This document shows, piece by piece, positions 8,828 to 18,347 of a DNA stretch of 64,000 bases. A program made the position numbers and the translations under genes. The first letter of the stretch is position 1, and every line of letters begins with the position of its first letter. A model generated the notes under the pieces. That model did no database searches and had not been told where the DNA came from. It worked only from the letters and a program-made list of their open reading frames with translations. This stretch comes from Streptomyces tirandamycinicus (GTDB lineage: Bacteria; Actinomycetota; Actinomycetes; Streptomycetales; Streptomycetaceae): NCBI RefSeq assembly GCF_003097515.1, contig NZ_CP029188.1, positions 806,001-870,000 on the forward strand, read 5' to 3'.

Positions 8828-11800
8828 TCAGCCCGCCAGGCAGGACGGGCCGAGCAGCACCTTCAGATCGCCGAACAGCGCGGGGTCGGGCTGGACCCGG
8901 TGCCGGTCGAGACGGAGCACGGTGGTCTTGCGGGCGCCCTGGAGCTTGATCCGCACCTCCGTGTTGCCCTTGTGGTGGCCCAGGATCTCACCGAGCCGAC
9001 TGATCATGGGCGGAGTGACCTTCACCGTCGGAATGGTGATCACCACGGGTGCGTTGGTGCCCGCCGAGGACAGGTCGGGGACCATCAGCTCCATCGCGAC
9101 CAGCCGCGGGACGTCCTCGCGCTTGTCGAGCCTGCCCTTCACGAAGACGACCGTGTCCTCGACGAGCTGGGTGGACACCAGCTGGTACGTCGCCGGGAAG
9201 AACATGCACTCGATCGAGCCCGCCAGATCCTCGACGGTGGCGATCGCCCAGGCGTTGCCCTGCTTGGTCATCTTCCGCTGCAGGCCCGAGATGATCCCGC
9301 CGATGGTGACGACCGCGCCGTCGGCGTGCTCGCCGCCGGTGAGCTGGGCGATGGCCGCGTCGGTCTTGTCGCTGAGCACGTGCTCGATACCGAAGAGCGG
9401 GTGGTCGGAGACGTACAGGCCGAGCATCTCCCGCTCCTGGGCGAGCAGGTAGGACTTCTCCCACTCCACGTCGGAGAACTCGACGTCGAGTCCGAAGCCG
9501 GGCTCACCGCTGGCCTCGTCGCCCATGCCGCCGAAGAGGTCGAACTGGCCCTCGGCCTCCTTGCGCTTGACCGCCACCACGTTGTCGATCATCGGTTCGT
9601 GCTGGGCGACCAGGCCCTTGCGGGTGTGACCCATCTCGTCGAAGGCGCCGGCCTTGATCAGCGACTCGACGGTCCGCTTGTTGCAGACGACGGCCTCGAC
9701 CTTGTCCAGGAAGTCCGGGAACGAGGCGTACTTCCCCTTGGCCTTGCGGCACTTGATGATCGAGTCCACGACGTTCTGCCCGACGTTCCGGACGGCGGTG
9801 AGGCCGAACAGGATCACGTCGTCGCCCTGGGCCGCGAAGTTCGGCTCCGACTCGTTGACGTTGGGCGGCAGGACCTTGATACCCATGCGGCGGCACTCGT
9901 TCAGATAGACGGCCGACTTGTCCTTGTCGTCCTTGACCGAGGTGAGCAGCGCCGCCATGTACTCGGCCGGGTGGTTGGCCTTGAGGTACGCGGTCCAGTA
10001 CGAGACGAGGCCGTAGGCGGCGGAGTGCGCCTTGTTGAAGGCGTATCCGGCGAAGGGGACCAGCACGTCCCACAGCGCCTGGATGGCCTCGTCGCTGTAG
10101 TCCTTCTTACGGGCGCCTTCCTGGAAGAGGACGAAGTTCTTCGCCAGCTCCTCCGGCTTCTTCTTGCCCATCACGCGGCGGAGGATGTCGGCCTCGCCGA
10201 GCGAGTACCCGGCGATGATCTGGGCGGCCTTCTGCACCTGCTCCTGGTAGACGATCAGGCCGTAGGTGACGTCCAGGACCTCCTTGAGCGGCTCCTCCAG
10301 CTCCGGGTGGATCGGGGTGATCTCCTGCTGGCCGTTCTTGCGGAGGGCGTAGTTGGTGTGCGAGTTCATGCCCATCGGGCCCGGCCGGTAGAGGGCCGAC
10401 ACGGCGGAGATGTCCTCGAAGTTGTCGGGCTTCATCAGCCGCAGCAGCGAGCGCATGGGACCGCCGTCGAACTGGAACACACCGAGGGTGTCGCCGCGCT
10501 GCAGCAGATCGAACGTCGTGGGGTCGTCCAGCGGCAGGCTCAGGAGGTCGATGTCGATCCCCTTGTTGGCCTTCACCATCTTGACGGCGTCGTCCATGAT
10601 CGTGAGGTTGCGCAGGCCCAGGAAGTCCATCTTCAGCAGGCCGAGCGACTCACAGCTCGGGTAGTCCCACTGGGTGATGGTGACGCCGTCGGTGTGCCTC
10701 ACCCACACCGGGACATGGTCGGTGATGGTCTCGCTGGACATGATCACGCCGGCGGCGTGCACGCCCATCTGCCGGACCAGGCCCTCCACACCGCGGGCGG
10801 TGTCGATGACCTTCTTGACGTCCGGCTCGTTCTCGTACATCCCGCGGATCTCGCCGGCCTCGCTGTAGCGCGGGTGCTGGGGGTCGAGGATGCCGGAGAG
10901 CGGGATGCCCTTGCCGAGGACGTCGGCGGGCATGGCCTTGGTGAGCCGGTCGCCCATCGCATACGGGTAGCCGAGCACCCGGGCGGAGTCCTTGATGGCG
11001 TTCTTGGCCTTGATGGTGCCGTATGTGCCGATCATGGCGACCTTGTCGGCGCCGTACTTCTCGGTCACGTACCTGATCACCTCGACGCGCCTGCGCTCGT
11101 CGAAGTCGATGTCGACGTCGGGCATCGAGACGCGCTCGGGGTTGAGGAAGCGCTCGAAGATCAGCCCGTGCGGGATGGGGTCGAGGTCGGTGATGCCCAT
11201 GGCGTACGCGACGATGGAGCCGGCCGCGGAGCCCCGGCCGGGACCGACCGCGATGCCCTGCTTCTTCGCCCACATGATGAAGTCGGCGACGACCAGGAAG
11301 TAGCCCGGGAAGCCCATCGAGATGATCGTGTCCATCTCGTACTCGACCTGCTTCATGCGGTCGTCCGGGATCCCGTCGGGGAAACGCCGGTGCATCCCGC
11401 GCATGGTCTCCTCGCGGAACCAGGAGACCTCCGTGTGACCCTCGGGGATGTCGAACTTCGGCATCAGGTCGCGCTTCTCGAACATCCCGGTCGTGTCGAC
11501 CTGCTCGGCGACCAGCAGGGTGTTGCGGCAGCCCTCCTGCCAGGCGTCGGAGGAGTCGATCGCGTACATCTCGTCGGTCGACTTCAGGTAGTAGCCGGTG
11601 CCGTCGAACTTGAAGCGGTCCGGGTCCGAGAGGTTCTTGCCGGTCTGGATGCACAGCAGCGCGTCATGGGCGCCGGCCTCGTGGGCGTAGGTGTAGTGCG
11701 AGTCGTTGGTGACCAGCGGCGGGATGCCGAGCTTGCGGCCGATCTCCAGCAGCCCGTCCCGGACCCGGCGCTCGATCTCGATGCCGTGGTCCATCAGCTC

Positions 11801-12367
11801 CAGGAAGTACCGGTCCTTGCCGAAGATGTCCTGGTACTCGGCCGCCGACTTCAGGGCCTCGTCGAAGTGACCGAGGCGCAGCCGGGTCTGGAGCTCGCCC
11901 GAGGGGCAGCCGGTGGAGGCGATCAGGCCCTCGGACCACTTGGAGATCGTCTCCTTGTCCATCCGCGGCCACTTCTGCAGCCAGCCCTCGGCGTACGCGT
12001 CCGAGGAGAGGCGGAAGAGGTTGTGCAGACCCGTCGCGTTCGCCGCCCAGATCGTCTTGTGGGTGTAGCCGCCGGAACCGGAGACGTCGTCCCGCTTCTG
12101 GTGCGGCTGGCCCCAGAGGATCTTCCGCTTGTTCCGCCGCGACTCGGGGGCGACGTAGGCCTCGATGCCGATGATCGGGGTGACCCCGGCCTTCTGCGCG
12201 GAGTGGAAGAAGTCGTAGGCGCCGTGCAGGTTGCCGTGATCGCTCATGGCGATGTGCGTCATGCCCATCTCGTTGCAGGCGCTGAACATGTCCTTGAGCC
12301 GCGCGGCACCGTCCAGCAGCGAGTACTGGGTGTGGACGTGAAGGTGCGTGAAGGGCGGCTTGGTCAC
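8828..12367 (-). CDS. dnaE: DNA polymerase III alpha subunit DnaE1
   Basis: A 1179-residue replicative polymerase, close to the usual DnaE length. The N terminus carries the PHP domain (HLHVHTQYSLLDG, then AMSDHGNLHGA). The palm contains PDVDIDFDERRR with the catalytic aspartates and VGPGRGSAAGSIVAYAMG. Fingers, the (HhH) region and an OB fold follow (AVVTIGGIISGLQRKMT). It extends leading and lagging strands together with the beta clamp. The GTG at 12367 has GGAGG nine bases upstream. The open frame reaches back to 13939, but that part is antisense to the DUF2252 gene and is not coding. The gene is divergent from the DUF2252 gene, with 234 bp between. Confidence 0.97.
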   Translation of the reverse strand: MTKPPFTHLHVHTQYSLLDGAARLKDMFSACNEMGMTHIAMSDHGNLHGAYDFFHSAQKAGVTPIIGIEAYVAPESRRNKRKILWGQPHQKRDDVSGSGGYTHKTIWAANATGLHNLFRLSSDAYAEGWLQKWPRMDKETISKWSEGLIASTGCPSGELQTRLRLGHFDEALKSAAEYQDIFGKDRYFLELMDHGIEIERRVRDGLLEIGRKLGIPPLVTNDSHYTYAHEAGAHDALLCIQTGKNLSDPDRFKFDGTGYYLKSTDEMYAIDSSDAWQEGCRNTLLVAEQVDTTGMFEKRDLMPKFDIPEGHTEVSWFREETMRGMHRRFPDGIPDDRMKQVEYEMDTIISMGFPGYFLVVADFIMWAKKQGIAVGPGRGSAAGSIVAYAMGITDLDPIPHGLIFERFLNPERVSMPDVDIDFDERRRVEVIRYVTEKYGADKVAMIGTYGTIKAKNAIKDSARVLGYPYAMGDRLTKAMPADVLGKGIPLSGILDPQHPRYSEAGEIRGMYENEPDVKKVIDTARGVEGLVRQMGVHAAGVIMSSETITDHVPVWVRHTDGVTITQWDYPSCESLGLLKMDFLGLRNLTIMDDAVKMVKANKGIDIDLLSLPLDDPTTFDLLQRGDTLGVFQFDGGPMRSLLRLMKPDNFEDISAVSALYRPGPMGMNSHTNYALRKNGQQEITPIHPELEEPLKEVLDVTYGLIVYQEQVQKAAQIIAGYSLGEADILRRVMGKKKPEELAKNFVLFQEGARKKDYSDEAIQALWDVLVPFAGYAFNKAHSAAYGLVSYWTAYLKANHPAEYMAALLTSVKDDKDKSAVYLNECRRMGIKVLPPNVNESEPNFAAQGDDVILFGLTAVRNVGQNVVDSIIKCRKAKGKYASFPDFLDKVEAVVCNKRTVESLIKAGAFDEMGHTRKGLVAQHEPMIDNVVAVKRKEAEGQFDLFGGMGDEASGEPGFGLDVEFSDVEWEKSYLLAQEREMLGLYVSDHPLFGIEHVLSDKTDAAIAQLTGGEHADGAVVTIGGIISGLQRKMTKQGNAWAIATVEDLAGSIECMFFPATYQLVSTQLVEDTVVFVKGRLDKREDVPRLVAMELMVPDLSSAGTNAPVVITIPTVKVTPPMISRLGEILGHHKGNTEVRIKLQGARKTTVLRLDRHRVQPDPALFGDLKVLLGPSCLAG

Positions 12368-12601
12368 GGCGGGAGGCCTCCAGGACGGTCCGGTTCGACA
12401 GCCTGGAAGTCTATGCCTCCGCACCGACAGAAGACGGCCGGGCACCACCACCGGCGGGCAGTGGCGGGCGGGCGCGCCGTGCACCCGGTTGTGCGCGGTG
12501 CCCGGGCGCGCCGGGCACTCCGCACTACGGTCGTGCGTTGAGCCGGACGGACACCCGTCCGCCACGTCACGCACCAGCACGATCCAGGAGGCACCCCAGC
12601 G

Positions 12602-13927
12602 ATGTCGGTCCACCAGCCCACGGCCGGCGAACGCGGCGAGGAGATCCTCGCCGTGTTCGGTACCGCCTTCGGCGAGCTCCTGGCCGCCGACCCGGCCGCG
12701 TTCCGGGTGAAGTTCCGCAAGATGGCGGCCTCGGCCTTCGCCTTCTACCGGGGCTCGGCGAGCCTGTTCTACGCCGATCTGGAGCGCGAGCAGCACGCCG
12801 GCCCGTATCTGGACGACCGCACCGGCCGGGTGTGGATCCACGGCGACCTGCACGCCGAGAACTTCGGCACGTACATGGACTCCAACGGCCGGCTGATCTT
12901 CAACGTCAACGACTTCGACGAGGCGTACGTGGGCCCCTTCACCTGGGACCTCAAGCGGCTGTCCGCCTCGCTGGCGCTGATCGGCTACACCAAGGCGCTC
13001 AGTGACGAGCAGATCACCGGGCTGGTGCGGGTCTTCGCCGCCGCCTACCGCGAGCGCGTCCACGCCCTGGCCACCGGCGCGAAGGACGACGAGGTGCCGC
13101 CCTTCACCCTGGACACCGCGGAGGGCCCGCTGCTGGAGGCGCTGCGCAGCGCCCGCTCGCTGACCCGCTTCGGGCTGCTGGACTCGATGACCGAGATCCG
13201 CGACTTCGAGCGGCGCTTCGCCGGGGGCGGCGGCGCGATCGAGCTGGACGCCGCGACCCGCTACAAGGTGCTGGCGGCGTTCGACGGCTATCTGGAGACG
13301 CTGCCCGAGTCGAGCCTCGCCCGGCCCGACTCGTACCGGGTGAAGGACGTGGTCGGGCGGCGCGGCATCGGCATCGGCTCGGCCGGCCTGCCGTCGTACA
13401 ACATCCTGCTGGAGGGCAACAGCGACGCTCTCGAGAACGACGTCGTGATCTACCTGAAGCAGGCGCAGACCCCGGCGGTGTCCCGGCACATCACGGACGA
13501 GCGGGTGCGGAGCTACTTCCACCACGAGGGGCACCGCACGGTGATCTCGCAGCGCGCCCTGCAGGCGCACGCGGACCCCTGGCTGGGCTGGACGGAGCTG
13601 GACGGCTCGGGCCAGCTGGTCGCCGAGGTCTCCCCGTACGCGGTGGACCTCGACTGGTCGGACATCGACGACCCGGAGGAGATCGCCGCCGTCGTCGCCG
13701 ACCTCGGCCGGGCGACGGCGGCCATGCACGCGGCGGCGGACGACGAGAGCGGTCACTCCCTGGTCCCGTTCTCCACCGAGCGGGCCATCGACGCGGCGAT
13801 CGCGGCGGACGAGGACGGCTTCGGGGAACTGCTGGTGGACTTCGCGCACGGCTACGGCGCCCGGGCCCGCGCCGACCACCAGATCTTCGTGGACCTGTTC
13901 CGCAACGGCCGGATCCCCGGGCTGTAG
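12602..13927 (+). CDS. DUF2252 domain protein
   Basis: A 441-residue cytosolic protein of the DUF2252 family. The segment VWIHGDLHAENFGTYMDSNG, followed by NVNDFDEAYVGPFTWDLKRL, resembles the catalytic HGDLHxxN and DxD motifs of aminoglycoside phosphotransferase-like kinases. The fold is thus probably kinase-like, with an unknown substrate. The ATG is preceded by AGGAGG. No operon partner is evident. The dnaE1 gene is divergent upstream and an oxidoreductase remnant follows downstream. Confidence 0.9.
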   Translation: MSVHQPTAGERGEEILAVFGTAFGELLAADPAAFRVKFRKMAASAFAFYRGSASLFYADLEREQHAGPYLDDRTGRVWIHGDLHAENFGTYMDSNGRLIFNVNDFDEAYVGPFTWDLKRLSASLALIGYTKALSDEQITGLVRVFAAAYRERVHALATGAKDDEVPPFTLDTAEGPLLEALRSARSLTRFGLLDSMTEIRDFERRFAGGGGAIELDAATRYKVLAAFDGYLETLPESSLARPDSYRVKDVVGRRGIGIGSAGLPSYNILLEGNSDALENDVVIYLKQAQTPAVSRHITDERVRSYFHHEGHRTVISQRALQAHADPWLGWTELDGSGQLVAEVSPYAVDLDWSDIDDPEEIAAVVADLGRATAAMHAAADDESGHSLVPFSTERAIDAAIAADEDGFGELLVDFAHGYGARARADHQIFVDLFRNGRIPGL

Positions 13928-14010
13928 CCGGCCGGTCACCCGGGAGCCGGGCGGGGTCGGGGCGCCGGCGGCCCGGCCCCCGGGCCACCCGCGGGACCGG
14001 CCCGGGGCGG

Positions 14011-14310
14011 CACCCCGAGGCGACCTCCTTCCTCGTGGAGCGCGGACGGGTCAACGGCGTCCGCTACCGCACCTCCGACGGGCGCACCGGCGAACTGCGG
14101 GCCACGCTCACCGTCGCGTGCGACGGCCGCGGCTCCATCGCGAGGCCGCTGCCCGAACTGGGCCTGGAGAGCTTCGACTGCCCGATGGACGCCTGGTGGT
14201 TCAGGCTGCCCCGGCACGAGAGCGACCCGAGCGGGCTGGTGGGAGGGGTCGGCGACAGGTTCTTCAGCGCACTGATCGACCGCGGCGAGGCCGAGGCGTC
14301 CGGGGCCCGC
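14011..14310 (+). pseudogene. Remnant of an FAD-dependent oxidoreductase
   Basis: The translation around 14011-14300 gives HPEATSFLVERGRVNGV, then LTVACDGRGSIARPL, then DAWWFRLPRHESDP and VGDRFFSALIDRG. These are the middle parts of an FAD-dependent monooxygenase or oxidoreductase, including the ACDGRGS segment near the second flavin motif. The N-terminal dinucleotide fold (GxGxxG) and the C-terminal third are missing, and the similarity ends after about 14,310. It is a decayed fragment of roughly 100 codons. The rest of the 13,928-14,496 interval shows no gene. Confidence 0.7.
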
Positions 14311-14496
14311 CCGGACCACGCTGCTCCAGCACTTCCGGGGCTGGTTCGTGCGTACCGAGGGGCCGGCGGCAGGGCGGCCGGATCCTTAGGGACCTCTTAC
14401 CGAGCGGCATGGCACACTCCAGACGATGCCGGATTCCCCGCGGGCACCGCTGCCGGGGAGCCGGCTTTTGCGGACGTTCACCCAGTCAGGAGCCCC

Positions 14497-15177
14497 GTGC
14501 ACATAGGCGAGACCCGGCTCAGAGGGCTGCGGGCGGCGGTTTTCACGGCACTCGTCGTGACGCTGTCCGTGGCCTCGCATGTGCTGCTCTCCGGGGTGCC
14601 GCTGCCGCTGCCGACCGTCGCGACGGTCGCCGGCGGCGTGTTCCTGGTCACGTACGCCCTGGCGGGCCGGGAGCGGGGGTACGGGCCGATCGCGGCCGTG
14701 CTGGTCCCGCTGGAGCTGGCGGCGGACACGGTCTTCACGTCCGGCCAGCACGTCTGCTACGGCGCCGCGGGCGGACCCGTCGCCGGTTCGCTCCGGGCCG
14801 TCGGGGTGGATGTGCTCTGCGGCGGCGCCGCCGGGGCGCAGCTGCCCGGCGTGGCGGCGGCCGACGGCCGGCTCGCCGCGCTGGTCGACTCCCCCGACCC
14901 GCACGTGCCCTGGCTGCTGCTCGCGGCCCATGTCTCCGTCGGGCTGCTCGCCGCGGCCTGGCTGCGGCACGGCGAGTCCGCGCTCGCGGGTCTGCTGCGA
15001 ACGGCGGCACTGGCCGCGTTCCGGCCCCTGCTGGTCGCGGTCGCGGTCGTCCACCGGCGCCCCGCCGCCCACCCCCCGGAGCGGGTGGCGGCCCGCCCGT
15101 TCACCGCCCGCACCCGTCACTTCGTGCACTCCGTGCGACGCAGGGGACCGCCGCTGCCGGCTCCGGCTCTCGTCTGA
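14497..15177 (+). CDS. Integral membrane protein of unknown function
   Basis: A 226-residue protein with about five hydrophobic segments (AVFTALVVTLSVASHVLLSG, VATVAGGVFLVTYALAG, PIAAVLVPLELAADTVFTSG, VPWLLLAAHVSVGLLAAAWL, FRPLLVAVAVVH) and an Arg/Pro-rich cytoplasmic tail. The His in VASHVLLSG, the SGQHVC motif and the AAHVSVG His might bind a metal or haem, but this is only suggestive. The GTG start has AGGAG four bases upstream. The DsbA-like gene starts 66 bp downstream on the same strand. The two may act together in envelope thiol or copper chemistry; that is inference from adjacency. Confidence 0.75.
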   Translation: MHIGETRLRGLRAAVFTALVVTLSVASHVLLSGVPLPLPTVATVAGGVFLVTYALAGRERGYGPIAAVLVPLELAADTVFTSGQHVCYGAAGGPVAGSLRAVGVDVLCGGAAGAQLPGVAAADGRLAALVDSPDPHVPWLLLAAHVSVGLLAAAWLRHGESALAGLLRTAALAAFRPLLVAVAVVHRRPAAHPPERVAARPFTARTRHFVHSVRRRGPPLPAPALV

Positions 15178-15243
15178 GCCCCGGCACGTCCCCGCCGGCC
15201 TCTTCCCACCCTTCCCACGGATTTCCACCCGGAGAAAACGATC

Positions 15244-16056
15244 ATGAGTGCACGCAACAGCCGCGCCAACAAGGCCGCCGCCCGCGAGCGTCTGCGTCTG
15301 GAGCGCGAACGCCAGGCGAAGAAGGACAAGATCAGGCGGCAGATCGTCGTCGCCGTCTCGACCGTCGCGGTCCTGGCGGCCGCCGGCGGCATCGGCTACG
15401 CCGTCATGCAGGCCAACAAGCCCTCGGCCTGGGAGGCGGCGAAGGACGCGAAGGTCGTCCAGCCCAAGAACACCGAGGGCGAGAACGGCACCACGGTCGT
15501 CATCGGCAAGCCGGCCGCGAAGAAGACCCTGGAGGTCTACGAGGACTCGCGCTGCCCGGTCTGCGCGACCTTCGAGCAGGCGGTCGGCGAGACCATGAAG
15601 AAGGACGTGGACGCGGGCAAGTACAAGCTGAAGTACGTCGGCGCGACGTTCATCGACAAGACCGACAACGGCGAGGGCTCCAAGAACGCCCTCTCCGCCC
15701 TCGGAGCCGCGCTGGACGTGAGCCCCGAGGCGTTCATGGACTTCAAGGCGGCGCTCTACTCCGCGAACTTCCACCCGGAGGAGAGCGACGACAAGTTCGC
15801 CAAGGACGCGTATCTGCTGGAGATCGCCGACTCGGTGGACGCGCTCAAGAACAACGCGGCGTTCAAGAAGAACGTCGAGGACGGCACGTTCGACTCCTGG
15901 GCGCTGAAGATGTCCGAGACCTTCGACGACAGCGGGGTGACCGGCACGCCGACCCTGAGGATGGACGGCAAGAAGGTGGTCGCGGAGGGCAGCGAGAACG
16001 CGCCGATGACGGTCGAGCAGTTCAACGCCGCGGTCGACAAGGCGCTCAAGGGCTGA
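15244..16056 (+). CDS. Membrane-anchored DsbA-family thiol-disulfide protein
   Basis: A 270-residue protein. Residues 1-33 are highly basic, and about 34-52 form one transmembrane helix (IVVAVSTVAVLAAAGGIGYA), so the thioredoxin domain lies outside the membrane. The redox motif is CPVC (Cys104, Cys107) within EDSRCPVCATFEQA. The cis-proline loop is VTGTPTLRMDG. The helical insertion between the two identifies the DsbA/DsbG-like family (thioredoxin_4), which forms or isomerises disulfides in exported proteins. The length is normal. A strong hairpin follows the stop. Confidence 0.92.
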   Translation: MSARNSRANKAAARERLRLERERQAKKDKIRRQIVVAVSTVAVLAAAGGIGYAVMQANKPSAWEAAKDAKVVQPKNTEGENGTTVVIGKPAAKKTLEVYEDSRCPVCATFEQAVGETMKKDVDAGKYKLKYVGATFIDKTDNGEGSKNALSALGAALDVSPEAFMDFKAALYSANFHPEESDDKFAKDAYLLEIADSVDALKNNAAFKKNVEDGTFDSWALKMSETFDDSGVTGTPTLRMDGKKVVAEGSENAPMTVEQFNAAVDKALKG

Positions 16057-16080
16057 CACCGCACCGAACCGGCCATCGAG

Positions 16081-16118
16081 GTGGGCCGTGCACCGGGAGT
16101 CCCCGGCGCACGGCCCAC
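16081..16118 (+). terminator. Hairpin after the DsbA-like gene
   Basis: GTGGGCCGTGC (16081-16091) pairs perfectly with GCACGGCCCAC (16108-16118), and an inner CCGGG/CCCGG extension closes the loop. It lies 25 bp after the stop codon. Confidence 0.85.
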
Positions 16119-16299
16119 TCGCCGTAGCGGCCCCGGTGCCGGCGGCCGGAGCGCGCCGCACCACTGCGGGCCGTGCCCGGGGCCGCCGTTTCCCGGACCG
16201 TGCCCGGGACCACCGCTTCCCGGGCGGAGCCCGCCCGCCCCGGACCGCCCCGCCCGTGCCCACCGCCGGGCGACGGCGGGCACGGGCAGGCCCCGGCCT

Positions 16300-16350
16300 G
16301 CAACGGCAGGCAACCACAGGGCAACCACAGGCAACGGCAGGCAACGGCAG
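16300..16350. repeat. Five 10-bp tandem units upstream of phoD
   Basis: Units GCAACGGCAG, GCAACCACAG, GCAACCACAG, GCAACGGCAG and GCAACGGCAG start at 16300, 16310, 16321, 16331 and 16341, with one extra G at 16320. They lie between the DsbA terminator and the phoD promoter region. Within 16,057-16,429 I see this array, the terminator and the inverted repeat at 16,366, but no gene. Confidence 0.85.
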
Positions 16351-16365
16351 GCGGACAGGCGGAAT

Positions 16366-16411
16366 CCGGTAGGCGAACTTCCTGAATTCGCCTGCCAGTT
16401 CGCCCTACCGG
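16366..16411. promoter_or_regulatory. Inverted repeat just upstream of phoD, possible Pho control region
   Basis: CCGGTAGGCGAACT (16366-16379) is mirrored by AGTTCGCCCTACCGG (16397-16411), with one extra base in the right arm. The TTCGCC cores at 16387 and 16399 resemble half-sites of PHO boxes (GTTCACC-type direct repeats bound by PhoP), but the spacing here is 12 rather than 11. phoD genes of Streptomyces are known PhoP targets, which makes a regulatory role plausible. The element ends 18 bp before the GTG start, so it could also act at the transcript level. Confidence 0.5.
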
Positions 16412-16429
16412 TCAGTAGTCTGACCGGCC

Positions 16430-18082
16430 GTGACCAGTAGACTCACCTCATCCCCCAGCCGCCGCTCGGTCGTCAAAGCCGCTGCCGCCACCGCTGTCGC
16501 CACCGCCGCCGTCCCCGCGTTCGCGGCCTCCTCCCCCGCCCTCGCCGCAGAGCAGGGCACGGCCTTCCGCCACGGGGTCGCCTCGGGCGACCCGCTCCCC
16601 GACGGCGTACTGCTGTGGACCCGCGTCACCCCGGCCCCCGACGCGCTCCCCGGCTCCGGCAAGGGCCCCGCCACCGAGGTGAGTTGGGAGGTCGCCGAGG
16701 ACAAGGGCTTCGCCAGGGTCGTCGCCGGCGGCCTGACCACCACCACCGCGGCCACCGACCACACCGTCAAGGTCGACGTCAGGGGGCTGCGCCCGGCGAC
16801 CGCCTACTACTTCCGCTTCACCTCCGGCGGCAACGTGTCCGCCACCGGCCGCACCCGGACCGCGCCCGCCGCGGACGCCGCCGCGCCGGGGGTGCGCTTC
16901 GGCGTGGTGTCCTGCGCCAACTGGGAGTCCGGGTACTTCGCCGCGTACCGCCATCTCGCGGCCCGCGCCGACCTGGACGCGGTCCTGCACCTCGGCGACT
17001 ACATCTACGAGTACGGCACCGGCAGCTACCCCGCGGACAAGTACGTCGTGCGCCGGCACGAGCCCGCCCACGAGATCACGACGCTCTCGGACTACCGCGC
17101 CCGGCACGGCATGTACAAGACCGACCCCGACCTCCAGGCCATGCACGCCGCCCATCCGCTCGTCGCGATCTGGGACGACCACGAGATCGCCAACGACGCC
17201 TGGGCGGGGGGCGCGGAGAACCACACGCCCGGCACCGAGGGCGACTACGCGGCCCGTGCCGCCGCGGCGAAGCGGGCCTACTTCGAGTGGATGCCGGTGC
17301 GCACCTCCACCGAGGGCACGGTCTACCGCCGGCTGCGCTTCGGCAAGCTGGCCGATCTGCATCTGCTGGACCTGCGGTCGTTCCGCTCCGAGCAGGCGTC
17401 CGTGGGCAGCGGCAAGGTCGACGACCCGGAGCGTACGATCACCGGCCGGGCCCAGCTGGACTGGCTGAAGGCGGGCCTGGCGTCCTCGGACGCCACCTGG
17501 AAGCTCGTCGGCACCTCGGTGATGATCTCGCCGGTGGCCTTCGGTTCCGTACCCGCCCATCTGCTGGGGCCGATAGCCGGGCTGCTCGGGCTGCCCAAGG
17601 AGGGGCTCGCCGTCAACGTGGACCAGTGGGACGGCTACACGGACGACCGGAAGGAGCTGCTGAGGCACCTGACGGACCGGGGGATCGAGAACACCGTCTT
17701 CCTCACCGGTGACATCCACATGGCCTGGGCCAACGACGTACCGGTCACGGCGGCGACGTACCCGGTGTCGCGGTCGGCCGCGACCGAGTTCGTGGTGACG
17801 TCGGTGACCTCCGACAACCTGGACGACATCCTGCGTGTCGCCCCCGGCACGGTGTCCCTGGTCGCGGCCACCGCCGTCAAGGCCGCGAACCGCCATGTGA
17901 AGTGGCTCGACATGGACCGCCACGGCTACGGCGTCCTGGACGTGACCGCCGAGCGGTCGCAGATGGACTACTACACCCTCTCCGACCGGACGCGGCAGGA
18001 CGCGACCGCGTCCTGGGCGCGCTCGTACCGGACGCTGAGCGGGACGCAGAAGGTCGAGCGGGTCAAGCAGCCGGTGCGCTGA
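16430..18082 (+). CDS. phoD: Alkaline phosphatase PhoD, Tat-exported
   Basis: A 550-residue secreted phosphodiesterase/phosphatase. Residues 10-16 form a Tat signal (SRRSVVK), followed by a hydrophobic Ala-rich stretch and a likely cleavage after SPALAA. The domain starts with [20 protein letters not shown]. Metal-site motifs follow: [19 protein letters not shown] and [11 protein letters not shown]. It releases phosphate from esters outside the cell during phosphate starvation and needs Ca and Fe, as known for the PhoD family. The GTG start fits the signal peptide. The gene stands alone, and an inverted repeat precedes it. Confidence 0.95.
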   Translation: MTSRLTSSPSRRSVVKAAAATAVATAAVPAFAASSPALAAEQGTAFRHGVASGDPLPDGVLLWTRVTPAPDALPGSGKGPATEVSWEVAEDKGFARVVAGGLTTTTAATDHTVKVDVRGLRPATAYYFRFTSGGNVSATGRTRTAPAADAAAPGVRFGVVSCANWESGYFAAYRHLAARADLDAVLHLGDYIYEYGTGSYPADKYVVRRHEPAHEITTLSDYRARHGMYKTDPDLQAMHAAHPLVAIWDDHEIANDAWAGGAENHTPGTEGDYAARAAAAKRAYFEWMPVRTSTEGTVYRRLRFGKLADLHLLDLRSFRSEQASVGSGKVDDPERTITGRAQLDWLKAGLASSDATWKLVGTSVMISPVAFGSVPAHLLGPIAGLLGLPKEGLAVNVDQWDGYTDDRKELLRHLTDRGIENTVFLTGDIHMAWANDVPVTAATYPVSRSAATEFVVTSVTSDNLDDILRVAPGTVSLVAATAVKAANRHVKWLDMDRHGYGVLDVTAERSQMDYYTLSDRTRQDATASWARSYRTLSGTQKVERVKQPVR

Positions 18083-18117
18083 CGCTCACCCCCGCGGCGG
18101 TTCCTCCCACCTGGCGC

Positions 18118-18262
18118 CACGAACGCGCCGGGGGTACCGGTCGACGGGCGGTTCGAGCCGATCGGGCGGCTCGGCAGCGGCGGCACGGGCACGGTGTGGC
18201 GGGCCCGCGGCACCGTGCTCCACCGCCAGGTGCCCCTGACGGCGGTCGCTCCGAGCCCGTCG
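18118..18262 (+). pseudogene. N-terminal remnant of a Ser/Thr protein kinase
   Basis: The plus strand translates to VDGRFEPIGRLGSGGTGTVW, then RARGTVLHRQVPLTAVAPS. That is the start of a Hanks-type kinase domain with the glycine-rich loop GSGGTGTVW. Where the family has the ATP-anchoring lysine (VALKxV), this copy has VPLTAV, so the lysine is lost. Similarity stops after about 48 codons and no kinase core follows. It lies between phoD and the convergent hydrolase gene. Confidence 0.7.
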
Positions 18263-18347
18263 GTTCCGGCGCGGCCGCTTCTGCCGGGCGTGCCACGGGT
18301 CCTGGCGGGGGGCGGACCACCCGCGGCCCGGTGTGCGCGCCCCTCCG

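Noticed and set aside
8900..12541. 1213-codon open frame on the plus strand
   Set aside because: It is antisense to dnaE1. The high GC content leaves the opposite strand open. It has no ribosome binding site and no recognisable domain.
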